Part shown: positions 35,129 to 43,988 of the stretch, piece by piece | Numbering within the stretch: position 1 is the stretch's first letter | Layout of the letters: each line of letters opens with the position of its first letter | Assembly: GCF_026627445.1 (NCBI RefSeq) | Contig: NZ_JAPNLJ010000004.1 | Coordinates: 248,001 to 312,000, forward strand | Direction of reading: 5' to 3' | From: Streptomyces sp. H27-H1 | GTDB taxonomy: Bacteria; Actinomycetota; Actinomycetes; Streptomycetales; Streptomycetaceae | Length of the DNA: 64,000 nt | Translations under genes and position numbers: made by a program | Notes under the pieces: generated by a model | Databases searched by the model: none | The model's input: only the letters and a program-made list of their open reading frames with translations | What the model was told of the DNA's origin: nothing

Positions 35129-35998
35129 TCAAGCGGCTGCCGGGACGGCGTCCTCTTCCGGGGGGACCACCGCGACCGGGCAGTTGGTGTGGAGCAGTAC
35201 CGCGTTGGTGACGGAGCCCAGGCGCGGGAGAGGGGGGCTTGCGATGCCGGCCGATGACGAGCAGGTCCGCGGCCTGGGAGGCGGCGACCAGGTGGCCGGC
35301 CGCGTCGCCGGGCGCCGACAGCTGCTCGATCTCCACCTCCGGAAACCGCCGGGGCGTACGGGCGCAGGTGCGCCGAGGCCAGGGCTGCGACCTGGTGCGC
35401 GTTGGCGGTCTCCTCGGGCGCGGCGGTGCCGATGGCGTCGACGGCTGTGAAGGTCCGGCCGGGCCAGGCGTGTGCGACGACGACCTGGAGCCGGGCCCCG
35501 CGCCGGGCCGCCTCGCGGAAATGGTGCTTTCGTCGGGGGCCGCGCTGTTGAGACCGAGTACGACCTGCCCGTACGGGTCGCGCAGGGCTGGCTCGGCGCG
35601 CGGCATGGCCACCACGGGGCATGCGGCCCGGCCGGCGCAGGCGATGCCGTTCGAGCCGAGGAGGAGGCCGGCGAAGCCGCCGCGGCCGCGCGATCCGAGA
35701 ACCGTCAGCTGGGCGTCCTCCCCCAGGCCGGGCAGTACCTGGTCGGGGGCTCCAGGGTACGAGGCGTACTCGATCGGGGGGAGCCCGGCGCGGCCGTGGA
35801 GTGCCTCGCGCACCCGGACCAGTACGGGGTCGCGAGGCACTCCACGGCCGCGCCGATGGTGTTCACGTAGAGGCGGGCGTGCACGATGCGCAGCGGGGCC
35901 CCGGCCATCAGGGTTTGGGAAATGGCCCACTCCAGGGCCCGGTTGCCGTTCGCGGAACCGTCGACGGCGACGATCACGGGGCGCGGGCTCTGGTCCAT
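35129..35998 (-). pseudogene. Universal stress protein, tandem UspA domains, broken by several frameshifts
   Basis: On the minus strand the start MDQSPRPVIVAVDGSANGNRALEWA is a clear UspA N-terminus. The rest of a two-domain Usp is present but spread over three frames: EDAQLTVLGSRGRGGFAGLLLGSNG (ATP-binding loop), then AWPGRTFTAVDAIGTAAPEETAN, then ASQAADLLVIGRHRK, then LGSVTNAVLLHTNCPVAVVP to the stop at 35129. At least four frame changes are needed, near 35845, 35540, 35355 and 35240. The first coincides with a 25-bp perfect inverted repeat. Decay seems more likely than error, but read support should be checked. Confidence 0.8.
35786..35855. repeat. 25-bp perfect inverted repeat inside the broken Usp gene
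   Basis: The arms 35786-35810 and 35831-35855 are perfect reverse complements (core GTGGAGTGCCTCGCG / CGCGAGGCACTCCAC), with a 20-bp spacer. They lie inside former coding sequence at the site of the first frame change. Confidence 0.9.
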
Positions 35999-36189
35999 GG
36001 CGGGCTCCTCGGGGGCTGCGGTGCGGACTCAGCCTTGCGGGAGCGGCGCCGGTCGGGAGTGGGGAAAGTCCCGAACGGGGGCGGGACCATTGGCCACTCC
36101 CGTGGCGGGGAGGGGCGTACTAGTTCCGTTCGGGGTCGGTTGGGTTCGGGGTCGGTCGGGGCTTGGGTTGGCTGGGGGTTCGGGTCGGC

Positions 36190-36705
36190 TCAGGAGGCGT
36201 GGCCCGTGCGGCGGCGCAGGAACCAGGCGCCCGCGCCCAGCGCGCTCGCGACGAGCGCGCCTCCGACGGCGATCTCGACCGGGCTCACGGAGTCGACGCT
36301 GCCACCGAGTCCACCACGGGCGCCCCCCGGGGTGATGTTCAGAGCGACGGTGACGCGCTCGCCGCCGGGGCCGCCGCACTCGAAGGTGACGGGATGAGAG
36401 CCGGCGCTGATGGTCCTCGAGGTGGTGGCGGAGCCGAACAGGTTGGTGGCCTCGGCGTTGCCGGGGGTCAGCCATACGTCGCCGAAGGCACGGGACGTGG
36501 CCTTGCCAGTGCGAGTGCCGCAGCCGGTGACGTTGAGGCTGACCCGGCCCCCGGGGGCGACGTTGGTCGGGGAGACGCTGCCGGAGGGCTGGGCCTGGGC
36601 GAGGGTTGGTGGAGCGGCCGCGGTGAAGGCGACGGTCGCGGCGGCGACGGCCAGCAGGCGGGGCAGCGGACGGTACCGGCGGGGGCTGTGCGGGGTGGCG
36701 GACAT
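36190..36705 (-). CDS. Secreted or membrane-anchored protein of unknown function
   Basis: This 171-residue protein has a signal peptide (about residues 1-38, PLPRLLAVAAATVAFTAAAP) and a beta-rich, Ig-like extracellular part with two cysteines (GSVSPTNVAPGGRVSLNVTGCGTR and HPVTFECGGPGGERVTVALNI). A C-terminal transmembrane helix (PVEIAVGGALVASALGAGAWFL) ends in a basic RRRTG tail. No LPxTG-type sorting signal or sortase gene is present nearby. It looks like a small cell-surface protein. Confidence 0.75.
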   Translation of the reverse strand: MSATPHSPRRYRPLPRLLAVAAATVAFTAAAPPTLAQAQPSGSVSPTNVAPGGRVSLNVTGCGTRTGKATSRAFGDVWLTPGNAEATNLFGSATTSRTISAGSHPVTFECGGPGGERVTVALNITPGGARGGLGGSVDSVSPVEIAVGGALVASALGAGAWFLRRRTGHAS

Positions 36706-37197
36706 GGAGAGGACTCCTCGGGCTCCGGGAACGACGCGGCGCGGATTCGGGTGCGCACCGTCCTCTGGACGCTAGGAGCCCGGCGCTGCCGCGGCGATCG
36801 CTGCCGGGTGAACGGGTGAGCGACTGCTCCGCTCGGGGGAGGCCGGACCAGGACCGTGACCCGGACCGGGGCGGGACGGGGAGTGGCTCCGGGCCGGGAC
36901 GGGGAGCCCGGGGAGGCTTCTCGGGGTTGGGACGGCGCCGGAGCCCTGCGCTATCGGTCGCTGGTCCGGCTGCCGGAGTCGTTGTCGCCGTCGCCGTCGG
37001 AACGGGGGGCCGGTCGCGACACGGGCCGCGGGGACCGGAGCGGGGCCAAGCAGGGGCCGGTCGGGGGCGTGGGACCGGGCGCCGGAGGGGGCCGTCGCGG
37101 GGCGTGGGGCCCGGACCGGAGCGGCAGGCGCAGGATGGGGGACCCGGGCGGAGTGGGGTCCGGCCTTGGGATGGGGCGGCCGGGTGTGGGGGTGGTG
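36706..37197. other. Low-complexity intergenic region
   Basis: This stretch of 492 bp has strong G/C strand asymmetry (runs such as GGACGGGGAGCCCGGGGAG). Long open frames exist, but they encode Gly/Arg/Pro-rich sequence without domain character or codon-position bias, so I see no gene. It separates the surface-protein gene from dedA. Confidence 0.6.
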
Positions 37198-37824
37198 TCA
37201 GGTGGTGGGGGATGGCGTGGGGCGGCGGACTACGAAGGCTGCCAGGGCGCCGGCGGCGAAGAGGGCGATCAGGGAGATCGCGGTGCCGAGCCAGGTGGTG
37301 CCCAGCCACTGGGTGCCGAAGTAGCCGAGGGCGATGCTGTAGCCGGCCCAGGCGATGGCGGCCAGGACCGACCAGGGCAGGAACTCCCTGACCTTGCGGT
37401 GGGTTTTGCCCGCGCCGAGGGAGACCACCGAACGGCCGGCCGGGGCGAAGCGGGCGATCACGACCAGGGCGCCGCCGCCGCGCGCGAGGGCGGTGCCGAG
37501 TCGCTCGTGGGCCCGGGTGAGCCGGCGGGAACGGGCGATGGCCCGGTCGAGCCGGGCCCCGCCCCGCCGCGCCAGCCGGTACGCGGCCATGTCGCCCAGT
37601 ACCGAGGCGGTGACGGCCGTGACCAGCAGCGCCAGGATGTCCGGCACCTGAGCCTGCATGGGCACCGGTCCGGCAGCGCCGGTCGCCGCCGCGGCGGCGG
37701 CTGCCGCGGTGATCACCAGTACCCCGCTCGGCAGCACCGGCAGGAACACGTCGAGCAGGATGGACAGCGCCACGAGGGCGTAGATCCATGGGCTCGAAGT
37801 CAGCGAGCCCAGAGTCTCAAGCAA
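37198..37824 (-). CDS. DedA / VTT-domain membrane protein
   Basis: This 208-residue membrane protein has the VTT/DedA layout: LSILLDVFLPVLPSGVLVITAAA at the N-terminus, VTASVLGDMAAYRLARRGG, then the conserved basic and glycine segment GGALVVIARFAPAGRSVVSLGAGKTHRKVREFLPWS. C-terminal membrane helices follow. DedA proteins act as lipid scramblase/flippase-like or proton-dependent transporters. The Arg in RFAPAGR matches the conserved family residue. Confidence 0.88.
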   Translation of the reverse strand: MLETLGSLTSSPWIYALVALSILLDVFLPVLPSGVLVITAAAAAAAATGAAGPVPMQAQVPDILALLVTAVTASVLGDMAAYRLARRGGARLDRAIARSRRLTRAHERLGTALARGGGALVVIARFAPAGRSVVSLGAGKTHRKVREFLPWSVLAAIAWAGYSIALGYFGTQWLGTTWLGTAISLIALFAAGALAAFVVRRPTPSPTT

Positions 37825-37983
37825 AACGGGACTCCCCAGTCCGGTTGACGTGCCTCGGCGTGAGGCGCCGCGACGTCGCGGGGAGCGGCAGGGGCGGCTG
37901 ACAGCGGGACAGCGTACGCCGGACGTCCACGGACCGGACGCCCGGGGCCGTGCTCCGGCGCGACGGCTTCGCCCCTCCGTGCG

Positions 37984-39636
37984 TCAGTTCGGAGGCGTGA
38001 GGTCGCGGTCCAGGACCGTCACCAGGCGGGGTCCCTTGCGGGCCTGGTCCAGGCGCAGCCGCGCGGAGCGCCCCGACAGTGCGAGCGTCATGAGCTGATT
38101 GCCGAACCACGGGCCGCCCGTACGCCGCCAGCTCAGGGGAGGCCGGCCCGTCCGGCCGTGCCGGGAGAAGGCCCGGCCCAGCCACCGGCCCGCCCGCGAC
38201 CAGCCCAGCCGGAAGCCCCATTTCACGGCCGTGTGGATGGAGTTGTGCACCGGGGAGCACGTCAGCTGGAACACCTGTGCCGTGCTCGGTATTCGGGGCT
38301 CCGCGATGTACGCGTGGTGCACGTCTCCGGATAGCACGCACACCGTCGCCGGCGCCCGAGGGCCCGTACCGACCTCCTCGATCAGGTCGCTGAGCGCCGC
38401 GAACGAGGCCGGGAACGCCGCCCAGTGCTCCAGATCGCTCCGCCGCCGCAGGTCCTCCCCGATCCGGGCCCACCTCGGGCCCCGCTCCCCCCGGCACAGC
38501 GCGGCATTCCACACCTCCGCGTCGTGCACCAGCGGCGGCATCAGCCACGGCAGTGACGAGCCGATGAGGAGGTGGTCATAACCTCCGTGCCCGGCGAGGG
38601 CGTTGTCGCGGAGCCACTGCTGCTCCGACGGGTCGAGCATGGCCCGCCCGTCCTCATCGAGCACCCGGGCGGCCCGGGTGTCCACTATCAGCAGCCGGGT
38701 CCGGCCGAAGTCGCGGCGGTAGCTCCAGCGGACCGCGGCCGCGTCGGCGTCCGCGGAGGCGGCGAAGTCCCGTAGCGCGTCGGTGCCGTCGGGGGTCGCC
38801 CGGACCGCTCCGTACACGGGATCGGCCGCCAGCTCGGCGGGGGAGAGGTTGCCGAGGTGCTGGTACACCCAGTACGACATCAGGCCGCTGAGGATCCGCT
38901 CCTGCCACCACGGCGTGGCGCGCATCTCCGCCAGCCAGGCGGCGCTGGTGTTCCAGTCGTCGATGACGTCGTGGTCGTCGAATATGTGCAGGCTCGGAAC
39001 GGTGGAGAGGAGCCAGCGGATCTCCGGGTCGAGCCAGGATTCGTAGTAGAGCCGGGTGTACTCCTCGTAGTCCGCTACCTGGGCGCCGGGGGCCTCGCGG
39101 AGGTCCCGCCGGGCCGCGAGCCACCGGCGGGTGGAGCGGGAGAGCTGGTCCGCGTACACTTGGTCGCCGAGGAGGAGCAGGACGTCGGGCCGCTCCGCTT
39201 CCGGGTCGGTGGCCAGCTGGGCGGCGAGGGTGTCGAGCGCGTCGGGGCCGTGCGGTCCGCGCTTGTCGGCCGGCGGGGCGGCCTGGCGGCAGGAGCCGAA
39301 GGTGAGGCGGAGGCCGGGAGCGGTCGCGGAGCCAGGCCTTCCCACGGGCGGAGTGGTGATGGTGCTCGGGGGGAACGGGTCGTCGGGCAGCGGCCAGACA
39401 TGGAGGCCGTCGAGGAGCACCTCGTAGGCCGTGGTGGAGTTCGGCGTGAGGCCGGTGACGGGGATCAGGGCGTAGTGGTGGCCGGCTATCTGGAAGGTGT
39501 GGACGCTGCCGCCGGAGCCGTCGGCGCAGCGGACCTCGGCGGTGCACGGGCGGTCCGCCTCGACCCAAATCGTGGCGGAGTCGCCCGCGGCCCAGTCGAC
39601 GTGGCGCAGCAGCGGTCCCAGGCGCAAGGCCCCCAT
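37984..39636 (-). CDS. PhoD-type metallophosphatase (alkaline phosphatase D family)
   Basis: This 550-residue protein has an N-terminal beta domain (about residues 1-105, LGPLLRHVDWAAGDSATIWVEAD) and a PhoD-like catalytic domain. Metal-binding motifs are LLLLGDQVYADQLS, LHIFDDHDVIDDW and CVLSGDVHHAYIAEP. Unlike classical PhoD it has no Tat signal, so it may be intracellular or peripheral. The phosphodi/monoesterase substrate is uncertain. The ATG at 39636 follows GAGGGGGAGTT. Confidence 0.9.
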   Translation of the reverse strand: MGALRLGPLLRHVDWAAGDSATIWVEADRPCTAEVRCADGSGGSVHTFQIAGHHYALIPVTGLTPNSTTAYEVLLDGLHVWPLPDDPFPPSTITTPPVGRPGSATAPGLRLTFGSCRQAAPPADKRGPHGPDALDTLAAQLATDPEAERPDVLLLLGDQVYADQLSRSTRRWLAARRDLREAPGAQVADYEEYTRLYYESWLDPEIRWLLSTVPSLHIFDDHDVIDDWNTSAAWLAEMRATPWWQERILSGLMSYWVYQHLGNLSPAELAADPVYGAVRATPDGTDALRDFAASADADAAAVRWSYRRDFGRTRLLIVDTRAARVLDEDGRAMLDPSEQQWLRDNALAGHGGYDHLLIGSSLPWLMPPLVHDAEVWNAALCRGERGPRWARIGEDLRRRSDLEHWAAFPASFAALSDLIEEVGTGPRAPATVCVLSGDVHHAYIAEPRIPSTAQVFQLTCSPVHNSIHTAVKWGFRLGWSRAGRWLGRAFSRHGRTGRPPLSWRRTGGPWFGNQLMTLALSGRSARLRLDQARKGPRLVTVLDRDLTPPN

Positions 39637-39746
39637 GTAACTCCCCCTCCTTCGTCCGGCATTGCCGTTCGATCACGGTACGACGGGGAGGGGGTGGTCC
39701 ACCTCCCCCTGGCGGGGGAAAGATCCTTGGCCAGGGTGGGGTGGGT

Positions 39747-39768
39747 CCGGGCCCGGGTACGGGCCCGG
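39747..39768 (-). terminator. Terminator after the secreted nuclease gene
   Basis: Perfect 9-bp arms CCGGGCCCG (39747-39755) and CGGGCCCGG (39760-39768) with a GGTA loop, just downstream of the HNH gene on the minus strand. Confidence 0.65.
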
Positions 39769-39776
39769 TGCGGGTG

Positions 39777-40430
39777 TCAGCAGGCGTTGAGGATGTTGAC
39801 CAGTGCCGTCTTCTCCGTCGAGTCCATGCTCAGGGCCCAGTACTGCTTCACCCCGACCCACATGCGCGCGTAGGTGCAGCGGTAGGCCGTGCGCGGCGGC
39901 AGCCACTTGCCGGGGTCGAGGTCGCCCTTCGCCTGGTTGACGTTGTCGGTGACCGCGATGAGCTGGGGCCGGGTGAGGTCGTTGGCGAACTGCTGGCGCT
40001 TTGTGGTGGTCCAGGAGTTGGCGCCGGAACGCCAGGCCTCGGCGAGGGGGACGACGTGGTCGATGTCGAGGTCGGAGGCGGCCGTCCAGGTGGCGCCGTC
40101 GTACTCGGAGTACCAACTGCCGCTGACGGCAGCGCAGGCGGAGTCCTGGACCACGCCCGAACCGTCGCGCTTGAGGACGGTCTCGCGGGTGTTGCAGGTC
40201 CCGGAGACGGTGCTCCAGTGGGGGAAGAGGTCGCGGCTGTAACCGCTGGTGGAGCCTTCGGTCTTCGGGGTGACGGTGGTGAGGTAGGAGCGGGCGGCCG
40301 CGGCACTGATGGGCGTGGGAGGGGCGGCCGCGGCGGTGGGGGCGGCGAGGAGGGTGGCCAGGGAAGCCGCCGCGAGTATGGAGGCGAGCGAGCCGAGTCG
40401 ACGCGCGTAGAGCGAGGGTATGAAGGGCAT
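39777..40430 (-). CDS. Secreted HNH-type nuclease (DUF1524/GmrSD C-terminal-like)
   Basis: This 217-residue exported protein has a signal peptide (about residues 1-37, LGSLASILAAASLATLLAAP ending TAAAA). The HNH/DUF1524 motif is ASDLDIDHVVPLAEAWRSGA, with the supporting N/D segment LIAVTDNVNQAKGDLDPGKWLPP and an aromatic CTYARMWVGVKQYW. Four cysteines suggest disulphides. Such extracellular nucleases are common in Streptomyces and may scavenge DNA during development. Confidence 0.9.
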   Translation of the reverse strand: MPFIPSLYARRLGSLASILAAASLATLLAAPTAAAAPPTPISAAAARSYLTTVTPKTEGSTSGYSRDLFPHWSTVSGTCNTRETVLKRDGSGVVQDSACAAVSGSWYSEYDGATWTAASDLDIDHVVPLAEAWRSGANSWTTTKRQQFANDLTRPQLIAVTDNVNQAKGDLDPGKWLPPRTAYRCTYARMWVGVKQYWALSMDSTEKTALVNILNAC

Positions 40431-40657
40431 CAGGGGCTCCTGAGGGTGAGCGGGAACGGGACGGGTGTGCTGTGGGGCGTGGCCATGCTGGCCGCGGGGG
40501 GTTTCGTGGAGGTGGGCGTGAGGTGTCAGTTTGAAGGCATGAGCATGTCATGGCGAGGTGGATGACGGCCTTGGGGTGGGCGAGTTGGGATTCGGCGGCT
40601 ACCGGCTACCGGCTACCGACTGCGGGATCGGGAACGGGAACGCCGGCAGGCATGGCA

Positions 40658-40694
40658 ACGGCGCCGCACCCGGTCGTTCCGGGGGCGGCGCCGT
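40658..40694 (-). terminator. Terminator after the small membrane protein gene
   Basis: Perfect 10-bp arms ACGGCGCCGC (40658-40667) and GCGGCGCCGT (40685-40694), immediately downstream of the stop at 40704 on the minus strand. Confidence 0.75.
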
Positions 40695-40703
40695 GATCTG
40701 GCT

Positions 40704-40910
40704 TCAGAGGCCGGTCGTGAAGGGGTTGTTGTGGACCGAGTTGGAGCTGTAAGTGGTCCGGTCCTTGCGCAACTGTGCGGTTCGCTCCAGCTCGATCCGG
40801 ACTCCGTCCGCCGTCTCCGAGTGGCGGCGCCTTTCCCGGCGCATCACCTTGACGACGGCGTACAGCCCTGCGAGTCCCATCAGCAGGAAGAGGATGATCA
40901 GTTCGGTCAT
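40704..40910 (-). CDS. Small single-pass membrane protein
   Basis: This 68-residue protein has an N-terminal transmembrane helix (MTELIILFLLMGLAGLYAVV) followed by a highly charged cytoplasmic tail (KVMRRERRRHSETADG, then RIELERTAQLRKD). It is preceded by a purine-rich GGGGGAAA. I do not recognise the family. The short size, clear helix, ribosome site and following terminator support it as a gene. Confidence 0.7.
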   Translation of the reverse strand: MTELIILFLLMGLAGLYAVVKVMRRERRRHSETADGVRIELERTAQLRKDRTTYSSNSVHNNPFTTGL

Positions 40911-41030
40911 GAGTTTCCCCCCGTGGTCAGCTCTCGGCCCGCGCCTTCCGATGACCCGGTGATCCCGTGATCCGGTGCGCCGCGGTCGAACGTACCGTCC
41001 ATTGTCAGACCTGACTGTAAGGCTGCGGCC

Positions 41031-41483
41031 ATGGAGACGACGATGCAATTGACCATCGACTGCGCCGACCCGCGGGTGATGGTGACGTTCTGGACGGAGG
41101 CGCTGGGGTACGTGCCGGAGCCGGCGCCGGAGGGGCATGCGACCTGGCGTGCGTACTGGGCGGGCATGGGGGTGCCCGAAGAGGAGCTGCCCGAAGGGGT
41201 GGGGGAGTTGCCGGAGTCGATCGTGGATCCGTCCGGGCGGGGACCCCGGGTGTGGTTCCAGCAGGTTCCCGAGCCCAAGGCCGGCAAGAACCGGGTGCAC
41301 CTGGACCTGAAGGTCAGTGGTGGACGCGGTGTTCCGATGGAGCTCCGGACGCGGCGCGTCGACGGCACGGTGGAACGGCTCACCGGCGCGGGGGCGACGG
41401 TGTTGCGGGTGCTGGACGAGCTGGAGACGCACTACGCGGTGGTGCTGCAGGACCCGGAGGGAAACGAGTTCTGCGTCGCTTGA
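41031..41483 (+). CDS. VOC (glyoxalase-like) family protein
   Basis: This 150-residue protein of the vicinal oxygen chelate fold has paired beta-alpha-beta modules: MQLTIDCADPRVMVTFWTEALGY at the start and NRVHLDLKVSGGRGVPMEL, with the ending VVLQDPEGNEFCVA. The last is the usual metal-ligand Glu region. It most resembles the Glyoxalase_6 subgroup, whose members include resistance proteins and uncharacterised isomerases. No specific substrate can be read. Confidence 0.88.
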   Translation: METTMQLTIDCADPRVMVTFWTEALGYVPEPAPEGHATWRAYWAGMGVPEEELPEGVGELPESIVDPSGRGPRVWFQQVPEPKAGKNRVHLDLKVSGGRGVPMELRTRRVDGTVERLTGAGATVLRVLDELETHYAVVLQDPEGNEFCVA

Positions 41484-42005
41484 GTCAGGAGGTGGGGGCT
41501 TGATCAGGTCTGGCCCGGCCCGACATCCGGGTCTGGCTCAGCCGGGTTTTGGAGGACCGCCTGGGACAAGCAGCCTGGGTAAGGCTCGGCCCAGGCGGGT
41601 GTGGCTGGCTGGCTCGCTCGGGTCCGCCTGGACCCGGCCACGGGCTGACGCCCGGATTTGGCCTCCCGGGTCCAGCTCGCCTCGGTCGGGCCGTACGAGG
41701 AAGGCCGCCTGAGTCAGGCTCGCGCGGGTCGGGTTCGCCTGTGTTTGGTCCGACTGGGTCTGCGCCGCATGGGGATGGGGTCGGCTCGCCCGGACCCGGC
41801 TTGCCCGGGTCAAGGGCCGCCTTACGCCCGCGTCGGGCCCAGCTGAGTCCGGCCTGTCTGGGCCAGGGCGTCCCGCCAGGCTCACCCGGCCCGGTCCGCC
41901 TGACCCGGGCCTCGTCCGGTCTGGGTCCGTGAGGCCCGGGTCCGTCCGGGCCTCGTCCGGTCTGGGTCCGTGAGGCCCGGGTCCGTCCGGGCCTCGTCCG
42001 GTGGG
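41484..42005. repeat. Degenerate GC-rich repeat region with a 41-bp tandem repeat
   Basis: The 522-bp gap between the VOC and HAD genes is filled with degenerate repeats of words like GGTCCGCCTG, CTCGCCCGG and GACCCGGGT. Its right end (41905-42002) is an exact tandem repeat with a 41-bp period, about 2.4 copies, each containing CTCGTCCGGTCTGGGTCCGT followed by GAGGCCCGGGTC. Open frames across it are low-complexity and I do not call a gene. Origin by slippage of a short ancestral unit is likely. Confidence 0.8.
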
Positions 42006-42692
42006 TCAGGCTGCCCGGAGCGTGAGGGTGATGGAGCCGTCGGGGGAGGTGGCGACGTCGACGGCGGTCAGGTCCAGGACGTGGGCCGTGGGGCGGTGGG
42101 CGGCGGCGCGGGGGCCGACGCCGATGACCCGCATGCCCGCGGCCTGGCCCGCGGCGATGCCGGCGGCCGAGTCCTCGAAGACGATGCAGTCGGCCGGGTC
42201 CACGCCGAGGGCGGCGGCGCCCATCAGGAAGCCCTCGGGGTGCGGCTTGCTGGCCTGCACGGACTCGGCGGTGACCCGGACCTCGGGCATCGGCAGGGCG
42301 GCGGCCGTCATCCGGGCCGTGGCGAGGGCCGCGTCGGCGGAGGTGACCAGAGCGTGCGGGAGGGCGCTGAGGGCGGCCATGAAGGCGGGAGCTCCGCCGA
42401 TCGGGACGACGCCCTCGGTGTCGGCGGTCTCACGGGCGAGCATCACCGCGTTCTCGGCGAGGTTCTCTTCCATCGGGCGGTCCGGGAGGAGGATCGCCAT
42501 CGTGGCGTAGCCCTGGCGGCCGTGGACCACCTTGAGGGCCTTCTCCGGGTCCAGACCGTGGGCGACGGCCCAGTCGTGCCAGCAGCGCTCGACCACCGCG
42601 TCCGAGTTGACGATCGTGCCATCCATGTCCAGGAGCAGGGCCTTGGCGGTCAGGATGGTGGTGGCGGTGGTGGTGGTGGTGCTGGCCGGCAT
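42006..42692 (-). CDS. HAD family phosphatase (HAD-IA, sugar-phosphatase-like)
   Basis: This 228-residue HAD hydrolase has motif I LLLDMDGTIVNSDAVVERCW, motif II ALVTSADAAL, motif III Lys in QASKPHPEGFLMGA and motif IV CIVFEDSAAGIAAG. The alpha-helical C1 cap follows motif I. It resembles phosphatases acting on small sugar or glycerol phosphates. Its N-terminus has a Thr-rich leader (STTTTTATT) outside the fold. The gene is read after the strong terminator at 42727-42770. Confidence 0.9.
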   Translation of the reverse strand: MPASTTTTTATTILTAKALLLDMDGTIVNSDAVVERCWHDWAVAHGLDPEKALKVVHGRQGYATMAILLPDRPMEENLAENAVMLARETADTEGVVPIGGAPAFMAALSALPHALVTSADAALATARMTAAALPMPEVRVTAESVQASKPHPEGFLMGAAALGVDPADCIVFEDSAAGIAAGQAAGMRVIGVGPRAAAHRPTAHVLDLTAVDVATSPDGSITLTLRAA

Positions 42693-42726
42693 GGGGAGGA
42701 ACTCCAGACAGGACGGGAAAAAGAAC

Positions 42727-42770
42727 AAGTGGTTCCGTCCACCGGTCAGGGAGTGAGGACGGAACCACTT
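42727..42770 (-). terminator. Rho-independent terminator after the peptidoglycan-binding gene
   Basis: Perfect 14-bp arms AAGTGGTTCCGTCC (42727-42740) and GGACGGAACCACTT (42757-42770). On the minus strand the hairpin is followed by TGTTCTTTTTCCC, a real T tract that is rare in this genome. Confidence 0.88.
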
Positions 42771-42825
42771 TGTTCCTGAACCATACAAAACAAAGGGGGG
42801 TCCTCGCCACCCGATCCCGTGTGTT

Positions 42826-43860
42826 CTATCCCTCCAAGGCGCGACGGGTCGCCGGACCGTAGACGCCCCACGGGTCCTCGTCGATGCCGTTGTACGCCTG
42901 GAACGTCGAGACCGCCGACTCCGTACGGCTGCCGTACCGGCCATCGAACTTGCCGTGGTAAATGCCCTGGGCTGCCAACAGGCGCTGGAGCTTCTCCACC
43001 TCGGAACCCGAGTCCCCGTACTGGAGTGTCGGACCCTGTGCGGGGGGCCGAGTGGACGGTGCCGCGGAGCGGCTCGGGGTGGGTGACGGGGAGGCCGAGC
43101 GGGTCGACGAGCGGCTCGGGGTCGGGGTCGGGGTCGGGGAGGGTGAGGGAGACGGCGACGCGGACCGGGAAGGGCTCGAGGACCGGGAGGGCGACGGGGT
43201 CGGGGCGGCGCTCTCGGCGGACCGTGACGGGGCGACCTGGGTCAGGCTGATCACGGGGGAGGAGGGCTTCGCGTCGAGGAGCGCGGTCTCGGGGGCGTCG
43301 GAGCCGGAGAAGGCCGTCAGCGCTAGGGCGGCCGCGCCGATGACCGCCAGGGAGGCGGCGGCGATGAGGAGGATGCGTATGCGGCGCCGCGGGGGTGCGG
43401 ACGAGTACGCCCCGTCGCCACCCTCCGTACCGTGCGCCCCGACCGCGCGGGCCTCGTGTGACCCGTACGGGCCGTAGGCACCGGGCATCGCGTAGGGCTC
43501 GTGCGCCGGGACGGGTCGCAGCTGCATCGTTTCTTCGGGCAGGGACGCCACGGGTATCCCGTACGCGGGAGTCTGCGCCCCGGTGTCCGCCGGGCCGGGG
43601 CGCGCGGTGGCGCCGGCCGGGCCAGGGTGCGACGGGGGGCCCACCGGGCCGGTGTGCGGCGCAGCGGTGCTCGCCGTGTCGGGGCGCGTGGCGCCGTCCG
43701 AGGGGCCGGGGGGCGTGGCGGTGTCCGGCCGGGCGGGGTGGGGTGGGGTGGTGGGGTTGGGGAGTGTGACGTACGGGCGGACGCGCAAGGGCTGGAAGCC
43801 CCGGGCGCAGCCGCAGGCCTCCGCCGGTGCGTCGCATTCTGGACAGTGCTCAGTGCTCAC
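42826..43860 (-). CDS. Membrane-anchored peptidoglycan-binding domain protein
   Basis: This 344-residue protein starts at a GTG after GGGGAGGG. A Cys-rich N-terminus (EHCPECDAPAEACGCARG) may bind zinc. A long Pro/Ala-rich cytoplasmic stretch leads to one transmembrane helix (RILLIAAASLAVIGAAALALTAF, about residues 163-185). An extracellular Ser/Pro/Thr/Arg repeat spacer (about 205-270) and a C-terminal PG_binding_1 domain follow (LQYGDSGSEVEKLQRLLAAQ to TRRAL). The design suggests a protein spanning the membrane and gripping the cell wall. Confidence 0.88.
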   Translation of the reverse strand: MSTEHCPECDAPAEACGCARGFQPLRVRPYVTLPNPTTPPHPARPDTATPPGPSDGATRPDTASTAAPHTGPVGPPSHPGPAGATARPGPADTGAQTPAYGIPVASLPEETMQLRPVPAHEPYAMPGAYGPYGSHEARAVGAHGTEGGDGAYSSAPPRRRIRILLIAAASLAVIGAAALALTAFSGSDAPETALLDAKPSSPVISLTQVAPSRSAESAAPTPSPSRSSSPSRSASPSPSPSPTPTPTPSRSSTRSASPSPTPSRSAAPSTRPPAQGPTLQYGDSGSEVEKLQRLLAAQGIYHGKFDGRYGSRTESAVSTFQAYNGIDEDPWGVYGPATRRALEG

Positions 43861-43988
43861 TCGAATCCCTCCCCTGGTCGCTGCCTGCGATTATGCAGAC
43901 CCTCGGTAACCCGCCCAACCCGTCCGACAGGCCATAACGGGACACACCGCTCAGGATGGAGGAGTCGATCAGGCCTGAGGAGGAGCCG

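Noticed and set aside
36816..37391. Plus-strand 191-residue frame in the 36.7-37.2 kb gap
   Set aside because: Low-complexity Gly/Arg/Pro sequence without a convincing ribosome site; it also runs into the dedA gene on the other strand.
36029..37789. 586-residue minus-strand frame across 36.0-37.8 kb
   Set aside because: It is Arg/Pro-rich, crosses two real genes in another frame and has no recognisable domain.
41538..41885. Minus-strand 115-residue frame in the repeat field
   Set aside because: It translates the degenerate DNA repeats into Arg/Thr/Gln-rich sequence; no evidence of selection for protein.
41905..42002. CRISPR-like short repeat array
   Set aside because: The units are directly adjacent with a 41-bp period and no unique spacers, so it is a tandem repeat.
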